A DNA stretch of 64,000 nucleotides from Peronospora farinosa (GCA_947646735.1 CANTFK010000054.1:248001-312000); one strand, 5' to 3'; positions 1 to 10,242 are shown, counted from the first letter of the stretch. The notes: generated by a model from the letters alone, not told the origin. A program made the numbers and translations.

Positions 1-419
1 AGTGATCATAGAGGGCTATGCAGAAACAGAAGTAGTAAGGTAGTGTGATGGGAAATAAAGAAATTGGAGATAAAGACAATGGTGGGGGCGGCGCACGCGC
101 TCACCCCCGCTATCAAAAATTCTACTGTGGAATTACTCAAAAGAGCATTCCTGAACCCTTACAGCACCGGAGTGCAAGGGGCCTGCTCCGGCTCATGTCA
201 ACGCCCTCATTGAGCAGCGTCAAGCACCAGTCAGGTAAGTATGAATGTCGGTGCCATGATACACCATGCCCCTATATCCTTTTACAATCCCTACGTACAA
301 CTAAGTTGTTTGGCTGTTTTGGCTAAAAGTTAACACTTTTTTGTCGTCCCTAAATAAATCGGGATTGCAAAAGTCTCATGTAAGCTTCGGGGTTCATTAA
401 GTCGATGCATTACGTTGTA
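1..419. other. Left-edge segment, no confident gene
   Basis: A short open stretch from about 45 runs to a good-looking splice donor (AG|GTAAGT at about 233/234), so the end of an exon of an unrecognised gene is possible. The most protein-like readings change frame around 170-190, which argues for decay or chance. Nothing else is supported here. Confidence 0.25.
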
Positions 420-1302
420 TTACAAGTTAGAGTAGTTCTGTCCTTCTATCACTGCGTTCCATATTGATATAAGTTTGCAAAACATGTTCCTAGAAAATGA
501 AGTGTACGACTCGAGCCGCGTCATTCCATTTTTTTCAGCGTCGACTCCCTTAGTTTTTCTAGCCTTGATGTTCTTGTTCTTCATGACTTTTTGCTTGCAT
601 CTCCGTCTTGTAGCAGGGACTAAGCCAACCGAGAATACGAAGCAACCAGCGCAGTGCTTTCGATACTTGACAAGCGCTTGCGAACCGAAGACAAACCCAC
701 CGACTGACCCAAAGCCTTGCTTATGGTACATCGATATCCATCGGGTCTAAATTAAAGTGCTTGCAACTATTACGGGCCGTAGCTCCTGTTGTTCCAAAAG
801 AGCGAGCCTCGTTGAGGAATAGCAACGCCTTGTACTTCTTTTTGGTGCGGATCATTTCGCGCACGTTTGGTATATCACCGTCCATACTGTACACACCCTC
901 GATCACAATGAGCACACGACGGTACTTCGTACGCAGTTTCGACACCGTACGCTCAAGTGCCTTGGTGTCGTTGTGCGGGAAAGACAGAATGGTAGCGCCG
1001 CTGAGGCGTTGCGCATTCACACAAGAGTCGTGGTGAAGCGCATCGCACAGAATCAAATCACCCTTTGAGATGAGTCAATCGATGGTTGCGACGTTGGCCA
1101 CCCAGCCACCGACGAATAGAATGCAGGCCTCGGCGTCGAAGAACGTGCAAAGTGCCGTCTCCACATCAACGTTCACTTGCGTCTGGTCCACGATAGAAGA
1201 GCTCATAGTTGTGCCATATACCTCAATCCCTGCCTTCAATGCAGCCACTACTTCAGGATCCAATGCATTACCGAGGAAGTTGTACGTGTATATATGTGTC
1301 AT
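420..1302 (-). pseudogene. Alpha-oxoamine synthase family pseudogene (PLP enzyme, serine palmitoyltransferase/AONS-like)
   Basis: The minus strand encodes a fold-type I PLP enzyme of the alpha-oxoamine synthase family (serine palmitoyltransferase, 8-amino-7-oxononanoate synthase and relatives). Recognisable blocks in order are YNFLG, a GTTMSSS block, CILFVGGWVANV, LCDALHHDS, LSGATILSFPHND, VLIVIEGVYSMDGD and GGFVFGSQALVKYRKHCAG. It is broken by an in-frame TGA near 1074 and by a frameshift near 725-731. The block that in active relatives carries the PLP-contacting Asp and the His (DEAHSFG type) reads NEARSFG here, so two active-site residues are replaced. The N-terminal fifth and the C-terminal third are missing. 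The gene looks dead; the exact subfamily is inferred from similarity only. Confidence 0.75.
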
Positions 1303-1725
1303 GCAGCGTTTTTAGACTTGGCTGGAGCTGATGTCTTTGTCGATTCTTTGGCCATTTTCGCTGTCTCCAATTTTCCTGCGCTTGTTATCTATCATTTATC
1401 TGGAAGGCATTCAAACGATTCAAAAATGACCACACACTCTTCCACTGGGTCAAGTAAGTAGATAAACAACTTCATAGTACGGCTGAAGGTGTGTGTGGAT
1501 CTTTTGCTCAACACAGGGATTTCAGATCTTTGACTTACTTGTACTCTCTCTCTACATCTTGTCGTGTCATTTAGGTACCCGAACGAGCCATCTTTATCGG
1601 CGGGAGCTCGCAAATTTTCTGACGGAAGGATTCATAGTTATAGCGCAAAGCGGTTGTCGTGCAAGAGTTGAAGATGCTGCAGACAGATTCTCGATTACTG
1701 CAAACATGTATTGTGCAATTTGCCT
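1303..1725. other. Non-coding or decayed spacer
   Basis: No convincing gene. Short open stretches on both strands have no recognisable domains. The segment may contain the lost N-terminal part of the neighbouring pseudogene, but nothing can be aligned by eye. Confidence 0.4.
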
Positions 1726-2152
1726 ATGGCAAGACGTGGAAGCTTTGGTGACGACGATATTGCTCTAAATGGTGCTCAGAGCTTGGAGCAAATGATGAAG
1801 CTCAGCCCAAAACTTGTGACTTTGTTACAGCATTGGGTTTGTGCTTGGAACAGCATAGTCAGCAATCAAATCAAGTTTATGCATCGATAAAAAGGCTGAT
1901 GAGCTTGCTAGGACAGCCATAGCTGCTGAGAGTGGTGACAACTACAGCAAGAGAAAGGTACTGGTAATGATGGACGTGAGTGAAGATGGAGAAGACAAGG
2001 AGGAGGAGAAAGAAGATAAAGATTATATACAAAATGTATTAACCTTGGTGAATCAACTAAGCGACCTGCATGTCATTTATCTTAGCTTGTGTAGTCCCCG
2101 TCCAAGGCTTCAAAATTCAGACGACGCAGCGTGTAACGGCGCTGAAGTGTAA
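1726..2152 (+). pseudogene. Frameshifted gene relic, acidic protein of unknown function
   Basis: An ATG at 1726 opens 54 codons ending in TAA at 1888-1890. One base later a second frame continues without a break to 2152. Together they would give about 140 residues: a helical part followed by a very acidic stretch rich in Glu, Asp and Lys (about 1973-2030). A single-base indel near 1888 explains the break. I do not recognise the family. It could instead be two exons with an unseen intron, but no good splice pair spans the junction. Confidence 0.35.
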
Positions 2153-3275
2153 GCACGTCTAGTACACGTTCTTTCTGTTTGAATGCACTCAGCCAATGGG
2201 CCGCCACTTGGCTCACCGCACGTGCCTCGCCAGTTTGGAGCTTTTGAACCGCTCGGGCTTTGTTTGACCTTATGTCTCAGTTCATTGAACCTCTTTGTCT
2301 TGTATATTTGCGTACAGCAGTTGACTAACGTTTCAACGTCAATGTCCTGAAGTATGTCCGTGCTACTTGCGGGTTCGTGTCGCTTCTTTCGACTTTGAGC
2401 ACCAACGTCCTTGCGGCTTTGTAATCCTCATCAGCACTGTCAAAGCGCGAAATCAAACTAAGTAAATCCCCGCGGAGTCCATGAGCCTCAATAGCTTCGC
2501 GTGAACTTTTTGGTGCAAATTTCACAGCGACATCGCAAGCACGCAACGCATGTTGTGTAACGTTGGCATCATGTTCTGACTTGACGACGCGTCGTCGTCA
2601 AGCGTTGCACACAAATGCAGTCCAATACGCGCATAATCTGGAATCTGCTTTTGTAAGGATTGAGATGTCAGCCTTAGGCATACATCACTAGGTCCATTGC
2701 TATTCCATTGAGCAAAGTCGGTAAATCTTCCTCTTTCCATATAATCCTTTCCAGTTGACAATTTTCTTTACGTCACCATCGAAAATGTCCACGACGAGAC
2801 TGAGTACACGAGTGTCAATTGCACCGAAATAAACAATCACTGCACCTGTCAGCCAAATGTATACACTTGATACTGCATTTTCTTTCGTCGTAACCGTCTC
2901 CTTTTCTCAGGGTCAGCTCGTGTGTCAATAGCACAACCAAATCTCTTTCAAAAGCCAATAGTAATGCTTTACCCGTCTGCAATTGTCGTTAGTGTCTGCA
3001 TCCTCGTCCTTCTCTTTCTCTTCTTGATATCGATTGAATAGTTTCTCATTTGATGGCACGTAATCACTGTCTGAATCTTGATCAATAATTGGGGAATGTC
3101 ATGTCACGAAATACTGAGACAAACTTCAGTTTCGACGACGTTAAAGCGTCACGTCGGACGTCCAAACAGATGGTCGTCAGTTGTCGAGTCCGACTTGAGC
3201 AGCTGCTGCTTGATATTTGACAGTATCGTCTTTTGCTGCAGAAAAACAATAAGGTACCGTATTTTGTCACGAGTG
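2082..3275 (-). pseudogene. Decayed TPR-like gene, unrecognised
   Basis: Several minus-strand segments in different frames look like pieces of one protein. They include a hydrophobic piece at about 2800-2900 (probable membrane segment), a stretch with repeated helical pairs at about 2340-2640 resembling tetratricopeptide repeats (CDVAVKFAP, LRGDLLSLISRFDSADEDY), and a basic helical tail ending in TAA at 2082-2084. At least three frame changes are needed to read through, near 2330, 2230 and 2560, and no matching introns are obvious. A degraded gene is more likely than a multi-exon active one. The TPR assignment rests on the A/L/Y spacing and is tentative. Confidence 0.35.
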
Positions 3276-3516
3276 AGCATCCTTCTCAACGGACGAGATC
3301 TATTAATTCATACCCTGTTTTACGCATTGCTATAAGTATAATATTATGCAGTTTGTTTTACTTATGCGCAAAGTACTGATTTAATAATGCAAGTACATTG
3401 TACTTGTATAAAGGTCTTAGCCAATCATATTAACCTGGCACGATGACAAGTCACATTTTAATAGAAGCAACACGACAATTTAGAAGACAAGTAAGTCAGT
3501 TTTACGACAAAGGTTG

Positions 3517-3834
3517 ATGACGCGTGGTAATCAGCGAGACACGGACCGAGCGGTACGAGCTAGTAATGAAAATTATTCACTTATCTATTGGTGCTACATA
3601 AAAACTCATTGAAAGGTGTTCTTTGCTATGGTATAGCGTGCCCAAGCACGTCAGGCTAAACACGCCAAGGGCACGACTCAGGGCAATCCATTGGCTAAAC
3701 GTGAAGCAGATGCAAAAGCTTTGCAGGAGAAAATTGCTCGTAAAGCAGCCATGAAAGCAGAAGGTGGTGATGTGAATACCAGTGCCGCTAATAACAAGGG
3801 CAAGAACAGTAAACAACAAGACAAGAAGAAATAG
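3517..3834 (+). CDS. SERF/4F5-family small basic protein (two exons)
   Basis: Exon 1 (3517-3552) encodes MTRGNQRDTDRA, the hallmark N-terminus of SERF (small EDRK-rich factor) proteins. A GT-AG intron of 84 nt (3553-3636) precedes exon 2 (3637-3834). The frame is kept and the product is 77 residues, in the size range of the family. Exon 2 is rich in Lys, Ala, Gln and Asn (AKREADAKALQEKIARKAAM) and ends with a Lys-rich tail. SERF proteins are small, disordered and nucleic-acid or amyloid modulating in animals and yeast; the role here is inferred from the N-terminal signature. The gene ends about 150 bp before the THOC6-like gene on the same strand. Confidence 0.8.
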
Positions 3835-3987
3835 AGTCAGTTGTTGTATTGGACTCGTGGTGGGGGATGATTAAGGATCAATGATCATTTTAGAGAGGGA
3901 ATGAACGGCTTATAATTGAGACTTGTTTGTAGAGCCAGTAAGAGCTTAATTTTTTTACTATATAGCGACGTTAAACTGAAGAAAAGA

Positions 3988-5327
3988 ATGGATCCTGCTG
4001 TATATGATGAAGATGCGTATCGTGTTCAGTTGCTGCAAAAAATGCGCACGAGTGAGACGATCGTGTATCAAGCGATTTTTGCCCCGGAAAACATTTCGGG
4101 TGGTGGACCCGTGCTCGTGGCTGCGACAAGCTTGGGGTTGATACATATATACCGACTCAGTCACGTGATGACACCGGTATACTGGGATCAAGTTGGACGG
4201 GGCGAGTACGTTCGTCTTGTATATTTTTTTATACCTTTAATGTAATTGTTATTGAAATGGTGTACTGATTTATGATATTTGGGACAGAATGAGTGCATTT
4301 CCAGGTCCAAATCTGTCGTTTTTGGCACATTCGACTCAGATTTATTCACTTTGTTTTGCGGGCAATGACACGACCCCATTACTAATTAGGTACGACAATG
4401 GAACTATACAATTGTAGTAATATTTGTGTCACTAATGGCTACATTTTTACCTCTATAAACTTGTTAATTAGTGGAGGAGATCAGGATTTTCGAGTGTGGA
4501 AGTGGAAGGACATTTTGTTGGCTGTGGAAGATCCTGCACGGACTAAAACACTAGAACCTGTACATATTGGTCGCTTAAAGTGCCGTACATTAGGATTTAG
4601 AGGAGCACTATTACCAGCTACGGAGATTAATGATGTGACAGTGAGCAAGAATACTGGACATTTGTTCTTGGCGGGTGGAGACAGCGTCGCACACGAGTGG
4701 GATATCGACACGCAGCAGTTTACAAGACAGTTCGAAGGCCATGAGGATTACTTGCATGCTGTACGTCATTTGCAGCATTCGCAGGAGCTCGTGACGGGCT
4801 CTGAAGATGGCACACTCGGTATTTGGGATGTCCGTCAAAGCAAAAAGGTGGAATTTCTGCGTCCTCAGCAAACAACGCAGTCCTCGTCGTCAGTATTGTC
4901 GTCATTATGGATTGGTGCTGTTGCACACGATGAGTCTGAAATGTGGCTAGCATGTGGCGGTGGAACCAAACGATCTCCTCGCTGTCACTCTCATCGAGCA
5001 CCAGCTACTGGTGGTTTCTTGGGTATGTGGCATTTACCCTCACGGGTGCCCGTGCACTACACTGCGACGACATGCGATGTGCATGATGTCGTTTTTCATC
5101 ACATGGAATTGCTTAGTGTGGGAAATGATGCCAGTTTGAAAAAGTGGAATCGCAGCTCTGGTCAATTGCTTGCAGCTACCAGATCGACCCTACCGTCCTG
5201 CCATTTTTGTGTGGTTGACAAGGCTACTGATGTAATTGCTGCTGGTGGTGCTGCACCTGCTATTGATATTTACACCATGTCCGGTGTTGTTAGTTTTTCA
5301 CTGGTTGTTGCGGACAAGGAGTGTTAA
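3988..5327 (+). CDS. THO complex subunit 6 (THOC6)-like WD40 protein, three exons
   Basis: The exon model is 3988-4205, 4294-4389 and 4472-5327, with introns of 88 and 82 nt. Phases match and give a 389-residue protein. The order of motifs fits THOC6: an N-terminal blade (YQAIFAPENISGGGP...VAATSLGLIHIYRLS), GGDQDFRVWKW, an EINDVTVSKNTGHLFLAGGD block, GHEDYLHAVRHL, TGSEDGTLGIWDVR, LWIGAVAHDESEMWLACGGG, a GMWHLPSRVPVH block and a final IDIYTMSGVVSFSL strand. THOC6 is part of the nuclear THO/TREX complex that couples transcription to mRNA export. The first intron acceptor (AG at 4292-4293) was chosen because the nearer AG would give an immediate stop. A general WD40 protein is the alternative, but the similarity runs over the whole length. 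Confidence 0.85.
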
Positions 5328-5332
5328 GACCG

Positions 5333-5354
5333 ATCACTCACTCACTCACTCACT
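5333..5354. repeat. Tetranucleotide microsatellite (CACT)n
   Basis: About five tandem copies of a four-base unit lie directly after the stop codon of the THOC6-like gene, in its presumed 3' UTR. Confidence 0.85.
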
Positions 5355-5496
5355 GCGAAACAAAATATTGTAGTTTGAGGACGTTCAAGCTGAAAATTAC
5401 AGTGGGGAGTGCTTCATTCAAGAGTTTTTTTTATCTTTCGGCATCAACTTACACGGGAATAAATAACTTCCATCCTCTACAAGGGTCAGTATAAAA

Positions 5497-5855
5497 ATGC
5501 CGGCCACCAAGTTTGATAATGCTGTACGTACATGCATTACTGCTCGACTCGTCTTGCAGATTTCATTCTTTCTTTATTTTTACAATTGCTGACAAAATAC
5601 GGATGAGAATATGTAATGTATGGAGCAGGAGTGTGCCAAGTTGCAACGAGAATCGCTCAATTGTCTTATGGGTATATGAATTTTTATGTTACTGGACAAC
5701 AGCGTCCATTCATCTCACTCGGTTGGGTCCTTTTGTATCCAGATAATCCAGACAAGAAACACCTGTGTCAAGCCTTCTTTGACCGCTACAAAAAGTGCTT
5801 AAAGGACCGTCGGGAGCGTGAAATTACGGAACGCAGAGCACGATTTCAACGATAA
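5497..5855 (+). CDS. Cox23-like twin-CX9C mitochondrial protein, three exons
   Basis: Exons 5497-5523, 5629-5671 and 5743-5855 join in phase to give a 60-residue protein starting MPATKFDNAEC. It contains two CX9C motifs (CAKLQRESLNC and CQAFFDRYKKC) followed by a basic helical tail, the coiled-coil-helix-coiled-coil-helix pattern of small intermembrane-space proteins. The spacing and the DNPDKKHLC linker resemble Cox23/CHCHD7, which supports cytochrome oxidase assembly and is imported by Mia40-type disulfide relay. The three tiny exons hide it from simple ORF scans. Another CHCH protein is possible, but the fold class is clear. Confidence 0.85.
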
Positions 5856-5920
5856 GTCATCTCATATCAATCAGCTACTTGGATGCTGTGTCAAAGAATA
5901 CAGACGATTCACCTACTTTC

Positions 5921-7133
5921 TTATATACTTGGAAGCTCCTTGATACCGGCGTCTTCATCTGTTTCCAATCCAATTAAGGCCAGCACAGCCTTTGGCTTCT
6001 TTTCCATTCCATCGGCAATTTGGTTGACGCCATCCATCGCAATGCGTTTACGTGTCACCCACGCTGTCTGCTCACAAGAAACACGACCAAAGTGGTAACG
6101 ATCTCATACAAAATCAAGCTGGAAACTAATAGCGTACGTACGCGATATTTCATAATCTTGCATTTCAATTCGTCCTTCCTGCCAGGAGACACAGGAGCTC
6201 GACCAGGTTGATCCAGTGTCTCGGCCTTTTTCTCTAGATTTTCTGCGTCCTCTTCAAGTTGTTTTATCGCCGTATCCAAGTCTACGTCGGAGATTTGTGA
6301 AGTGATGCCAGCCAAAGTAGCTTCTGCACTCTTCAACTCCTGCTCCAATGTAGCACATTCTGCAGTGACAGCTTTAATTTGTTCCTCCACTGCCATCCGT
6401 TCTTCTTCGGACGGTGTTGGCAAGTTGTTTTGATTCATGTAGTAGATTGCTGCCTTGCCGTACGTTTTGCTCGCCAACTCTTGTCTACAGCAGCCCCATA
6501 ACACACAAAACCCATGAGAATAGACACTACTCCATCATCAAATTGACACTTTGTACTTGATCACAAGGTTGTCCAGTAACTTTGTCAGAGATGGTTTAGC
6601 AATGGCACGATGCATATTCTCAAACACATTAAGCAGACTATAAGGTCGATTGGTCTACCATATCAACATGCCATCACCGTCAGTCGATTAGTACACAACT
6701 CAATTGCACAGAGATCAAATAACTATTGCAATAGGACCTTGCGCATGTATTCCAGTACTGCCATTTCAGCATTTTCAGCTGTTATAACCTTTAGTGTTGA
6801 AGCTGCTGGAGACGTTTGAGCAGTAGTAGCTGCATCTTTTGCCTTGGAAACTGTAACCTTTGGACCAATTGATGTATTTTTCACTGGTAAAGAACGTGAG
6901 GTTGCGTTTGAGCGAATTTTTCTCGGTTTGGAGCTTTTGACAGCCGATTCTTGAGGTGACACTCGTGCTTTTTTGTGTTTCGGACCCGAGTCCTCGAGAT
7001 CGGATGCGTCACTGGCAGTAGATTCTTCAGCAAAATCATCATCTTCTTCTTCTTCATTGTCATCGAGTGAGAATCGATCGTTATCTGAGGATTCGTCACC
7101 CAGAGAAAAGTCTTCGTCGTCAAAGTCGCTCAT
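5921..7133 (-). CDS. HOP2: HOP2/PSMC3IP (TBPIP) meiotic recombination factor, four exons
   Basis: Minus-strand exons 7133-6738, 6654-6557, 6484-6142 and 6067-5921 join in frame to give 327 residues. After an unusually long acidic, Ser-rich N-terminal extension (about 115 residues, MSDFDDEDFSLGDE...) comes the winged-helix domain (AVLEYMRK-TNRPYSLLNVFENM, AKPSLTKLLDNLV, SKTYGKAAIYYMNQ). A coiled coil follows (ECATLEQELKSAEATLAG, DTAIKQLEEDAENLEKKAETL) and then the conserved C-terminal helix region ending near GLETDED. HOP2 with MND1 stimulates Dmc1/Rad51 strand invasion in meiosis. The introns have GT-AG ends and phases 0, 2 and 0. The exon joins are supported by the matching winged-helix sequence across both early introns. 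The acidic extension is not typical of animal or yeast HOP2. Confidence 0.9.
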
Positions 7134-7276
7134 GAAGTCTCGAAATTGACAAATTTGGGAAAGGAGAGAGCAATATCACGATAGGAAATGCTTTACTAAT
7201 TGATCGCGTTTGAAGCAGTGTGGGTGGGGGGGGTCTGGAATTCAAAAGTAGTACATCAACTGTTAAGGATTTATGG

Positions 7277-7573
7277 ATGATGGATGTTATGGACTTGGGT
7301 GATATTGGTCAAAGCACTTTTAAGGAGGCATTTGACCTTTTAGATGCCGAGAAGCAGGTCCGTCTATTGATTGTCGATCTCTAGATAACGTTTTGAGAGA
7401 TTCACAGCTTTGAGCATGCGAAAATGGTGTGACTAATAGTTCCTGAGTGTTTGACGGACAACCAGGACGATGAGCACAAGATCATCTTTCCAAAACTTCC
7501 ACTTACTCTCCCGAAAGCATTTGTACAAACGTCTTTGTCGCTTGAGAATAATCAACTTGCACCACGACGCTGA
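7277..7573 (+). CDS. Small two-exon gene, unrecognised (62 aa, possibly partial)
   Basis: Exon 1 (7277-7357) and exon 2 (7466-7573) are joined by a phase-0 GT-AG intron of 108 nt and give 62 residues. The central blocks are MMDVMDLGDIGQSTFKEAF, DLLDAEKQ and DDEHKIIFPKLPLTLPKAF. The composition is protein-like, the splice sites are plausible, and the frame is open upstream of the ATG, so a further 5' exon may exist. I do not recognise the family. It lies between two minus-strand genes. It could be a chance pairing of two short open stretches. Confidence 0.35.
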
Positions 7574-7583
7574 CTCACGTCAT

Positions 7584-8204
7584 TCAAGTTGTAAAATTAA
7601 ACTTAAAGTCGTTGCTTGTAGCTGCTGCTTCCATCGTATGTGCATCCATCATCATCTTTCGCTGTTGACGCTGCTTCATTGCTGCCAAATTTCGTCGTCC
7701 CTGGCCATATCGCAAGTGCATCTTGGCCACTTCACTCTCCGTCCCCGTCGCTTTGCGTAACTTCAAAAAGGATGAAGAGATGGCAAGATTCTCAGTCTTC
7801 ACTTTGTCATTCATCTGCTTGGATCCGACTGACTTGTTCCTTTTGTCCTTTGCAGTGCCAATTGCCATCATGGGCACAACAGCATCAAGTCTTTCTCCAC
7901 TCGTGACGTTCTCGATCGTTTTTCCTACTTTCTCCAACTTCTTCTTGGCTTTTCGTTTGCTCTTTCGCTTCCGATTCTTCTTGACATTCGTGCCAAGAGC
8001 TTGAACTTCTTCTGCAATCTGAAACTTAAACTTGAAAACCGTTTCTTCCGACTTCCAAAGCGCTTCCAGAATCTCATCGGGTGTCGCTTCTTTGACGTTC
8101 TCATTACACTTTTCCATTTGCTTAACAGTAGCCAAAATCCGTCTCTTGGTCTCGAAATGCGCTGCCAATGACGTTCCTGTCGGTGCTTCTTGTGTTCCAT
8201 TCAT
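7584..8204 (-). CDS. Basic, helical protein of unknown function
   Basis: A single open frame of 206 codons starting at 8204. The N-terminal half is helical with mixed charge (FETKRRILATVKQMEKCNENV, EILEALWKSEETVFKFKF). A strongly basic cluster in the middle (KKNRKRKSKRKAKKKLEK) looks like a nuclear or nucleolar targeting signal. The C-terminal third contains EVAKMHLRYGQGRRNLAAMK and a Gln/Met-rich stretch. No enzyme motif is visible. A role in nucleolar RNA or ribosome biology would fit the composition, but that is only inference. It ends a few bases from the convergent small gene to the left, and its start faces the peptide deformylase gene. Confidence 0.65.
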   Translation of the reverse strand: MNGTQEAPTGTSLAAHFETKRRILATVKQMEKCNENVKEATPDEILEALWKSEETVFKFKFQIAEEVQALGTNVKKNRKRKSKRKAKKKLEKVGKTIENVTSGERLDAVVPMMAIGTAKDKRNKSVGSKQMNDKVKTENLAISSSFLKLRKATGTESEVAKMHLRYGQGRRNLAAMKQRQQRKMMMDAHTMEAAATSNDFKFNFTT

Positions 8205-8330
8205 TATTGTCTTCGCTAGTACGGGAAAAAGTGTACTTGAATGATACGATCATATGGTAATAGAGAGACAAAACGGAACGAACCTATCATATAGACACGT
8301 TTTTGACGTTAGTGAGAACCAATCGTGAAC

Positions 8331-9173
8331 ATGACGCTTGTATTCCTCGGAAATTCTGGTACGTCTTCCATGCGTGTATTTGTACCTTTCAATACCTTGT
8401 TAGTACAAGCAAATAAAGACATCTCTCAAGGCGCAGTCACTTTTGCACTTGACAATGTCTGTAGACTGAGAACTTGTGCTTTTCATGTCATTCAGCTCTC
8501 CGTCGAGTATCCAAGTCAGTGGCGGATGTCCAAGCCCCAGCGATCCGGAGATTGCTTGAATCAATGGAGAAGGAAGTGGTGCGATCTCACAGTATTTTTT
8601 CTTGGCAATGTGTTTTCACGATCTCATTGTGTTGATACGATCTGCATTTGTCAGCGTCAGGAGGCTGGTGTAGGCATCGCAGCTTCTCAACTTGCCCACA
8701 ATTTGCGCATGTTTCTCATGATCAAGAACATGCCTGATAACGAAGATGAGCTGAGCAAGATGGAGTATCAGGAGGTGCTGAATCCAGAGATCGTGGCCAT
8801 GTCCGACTCTGTCAAGCGCGACTTTGAAGGCTGTCTCAGTGTTCCCGGCTACCAGGGCATTGTTAAACGCGCACAACAAGTCCGAGTGCAATACCAAGAC
8901 GGTCAAGGTCGCACAATCCAACAAACGTTGACGGATTTTCCTGCTCGCGTCTTTCAGCATGAAATGGACCATCTCAATGGTGTCATGTACCTCGACCGCA
9001 TGGACCCCGGCAGCCTCATCCACAACGAAGAATTTGAAACGATGGAGTGGATTGACATTCAAAAGATGCTGCTGCAGGAACCACCAAAGATCCCTCCTCT
9101 CATGGCCTCGACATTTCCGACTGAAAACAGTCGTCATGGAAAGAGTAAAGACAATTACAAGATTAAGTACTAG
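8331..9173 (+). CDS. Peptide deformylase, three exons
   Basis: Exons 8331-8358, 8496-8578 and 8655-9173 join in phase to give 209 residues. All three family motifs are present: GVGIAASQ (motif 1, about residues 42-49), EGCLS with the metal ligand Cys97, and QHEMDHL with His139, catalytic Glu140 and His143. Peptide deformylase removes the formyl group from N-terminal formyl-methionine of organelle-made proteins, so a mitochondrial role is expected. The modelled N-terminus (MTLVFLGNSALRRVSKSV) is short and has only a weak targeting character; an upstream start or exon cannot be excluded. The first intron was placed so that the conserved helix VQAPAIRRLLESMEKEV stays in frame. Confidence 0.9.
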   Translation: MTLVFLGNSGTSSMRVFVPFNTLLVQANKDISQGAVTFALDNVCRLRTCAFHVIQLSVEYPSQWRMSKPQRSGDCLNQWRRKWCDLTVFFLGNVFSRSHCVDTICICQRQEAGVGIAASQLAHNLRMFLMIKNMPDNEDELSKMEYQEVLNPEIVAMSDSVKRDFEGCLSVPGYQGIVKRAQQVRVQYQDGQGRTIQQTLTDFPARVFQHEMDHLNGVMYLDRMDPGSLIHNEEFETMEWIDIQKMLLQEPPKIPPLMASTFPTENSRHGKSKDNYKIKY

Positions 9174-9231
9174 GTAGATCCAATGCACCATTATCTTTGA
9201 TCAATTAAATTCTCGTCGATAGAACAAAATG

Positions 9232-10242
9232 TTAGACATAATACTTGTCCGATCCTCTCTCTGTTGCTTCCAGAGCGTCAGCTTTTGCTCCCGTTTTCAT
9301 TCGCAATGCTCGTTTCAATGGCGAGATACAATTCGCAGCCAGTACAGTCACACCTGCAACAAGTGCAATAAAAATAGTGGCATAGCGAAGTTTCGTCACT
9401 AACGACGTCTTGTAAAAAGTGTACCCATTGACTATGTTTTCAATGCATTCCATCCTCATTGTAATTGGTGTCATGTAATTGCGTCCATACTCAGCATTAG
9501 CCAAGTAACTAGGATTACGTGGTATCGTCACAGGCACATTCAAAAAAAATGCTGGTTTCTCATAAAGTGGCAAAATTTGGTCGTACAATAACCATTTGCT
9601 TCTAATAGTCCGATCATCATTCACAAGCCACTTGATACCGGTTTTTTCATCCACTTCTTGTCGATAGAGCCAAATATCAGCATGAGAACCTTTGGTCTCT
9701 TTATCCAAGTACAATTGTATCAATTCTCGTTCCCTATGGTAGAGCACAAATACCGGTCTCTGGAGCTCCAAATATGCTTCTTTTTTGACAATTTTCGAAA
9801 AATTAGCAAAACTGCCAAATTGACTAATAAAGTCCGTCTTGAGTATACCAATATCCGAATCTGTGTCCCCTACAGGAATACGACGTTGGCCTCGCATCAC
9901 AAATAACAAATTACCAAATGCGACCCAATAGGGTACATTTTGGCGACCACATAATTCGTACACAAAACGTGCCAAATTCTCAATCTCGTAGTGAAATATC
10001 GCGCTATTAGGACACCCCCGTGAGTGATAAATCTCTAATAATACACCGAGGACGGCTAATATTGAGCTAAAAATTAGCAGTCCCAATAACAAGTACCATC
10101 GCTTTCTGCTGCGTTTGGAAATGTCTCCGAAATACACACGCCAACGAGGATGCAGTAACACAACAAGAGCAGCCATGGGGAGTAGTAGAGCCAGCAGGAA
10201 CCAATTGCCATCAGCGATAAAAGAAGGCAGGAGCACCGTCAT
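9232..10242 (-). CDS. LicD/fukutin-like membrane protein
   Basis: A single-exon gene of 336 codons. Two hydrophobic segments lie near the N-terminus (about residues 14-30 and 48-68) and one near the C-terminus (about residues 285-305). Between them is a domain with CGRQNVPYWVAFGNLLFVMRG followed by PVGDTDSDIGI, the pattern of LicD/fukutin nucleotidyltransferase-like proteins, in which the acidic DxD-type residues bind metal and nucleotide sugar or phospholigand. Such proteins modify surface glycans in the secretory pathway. The C-terminal tail after the last hydrophobic segment is charged. The family call is good; the substrate cannot be told. Confidence 0.75.
   Translation of the reverse strand: MTVLLPSFIADGNWFLLALLLPMAALVVLLHPRWRVYFGDISKRSRKRWYLLLGLLIFSSILAVLGVLLEIYHSRGCPNSAIFHYEIENLARFVYELCGRQNVPYWVAFGNLLFVMRGQRRIPVGDTDSDIGILKTDFISQFGSFANFSKIVKKEAYLELQRPVFVLYHRERELIQLYLDKETKGSHADIWLYRQEVDEKTGIKWLVNDDRTIRSKWLLYDQILPLYEKPAFFLNVPVTIPRNPSYLANAEYGRNYMTPITMRMECIENIVNGYTFYKTSLVTKLRYATIFIALVAGVTVLAANCISPLKRALRMKTGAKADALEATERGSDKYYV

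Noticed and set aside
45..326. 93-codon frame at the left edge
   Set aside because: No domain, and the most protein-like readings change frame; at best part of an exon ending near 233.
5883..6211. Plus-strand frames within the HOP2 gene
   Set aside because: They are antisense to well-supported HOP2 exons and introns and show no domain.
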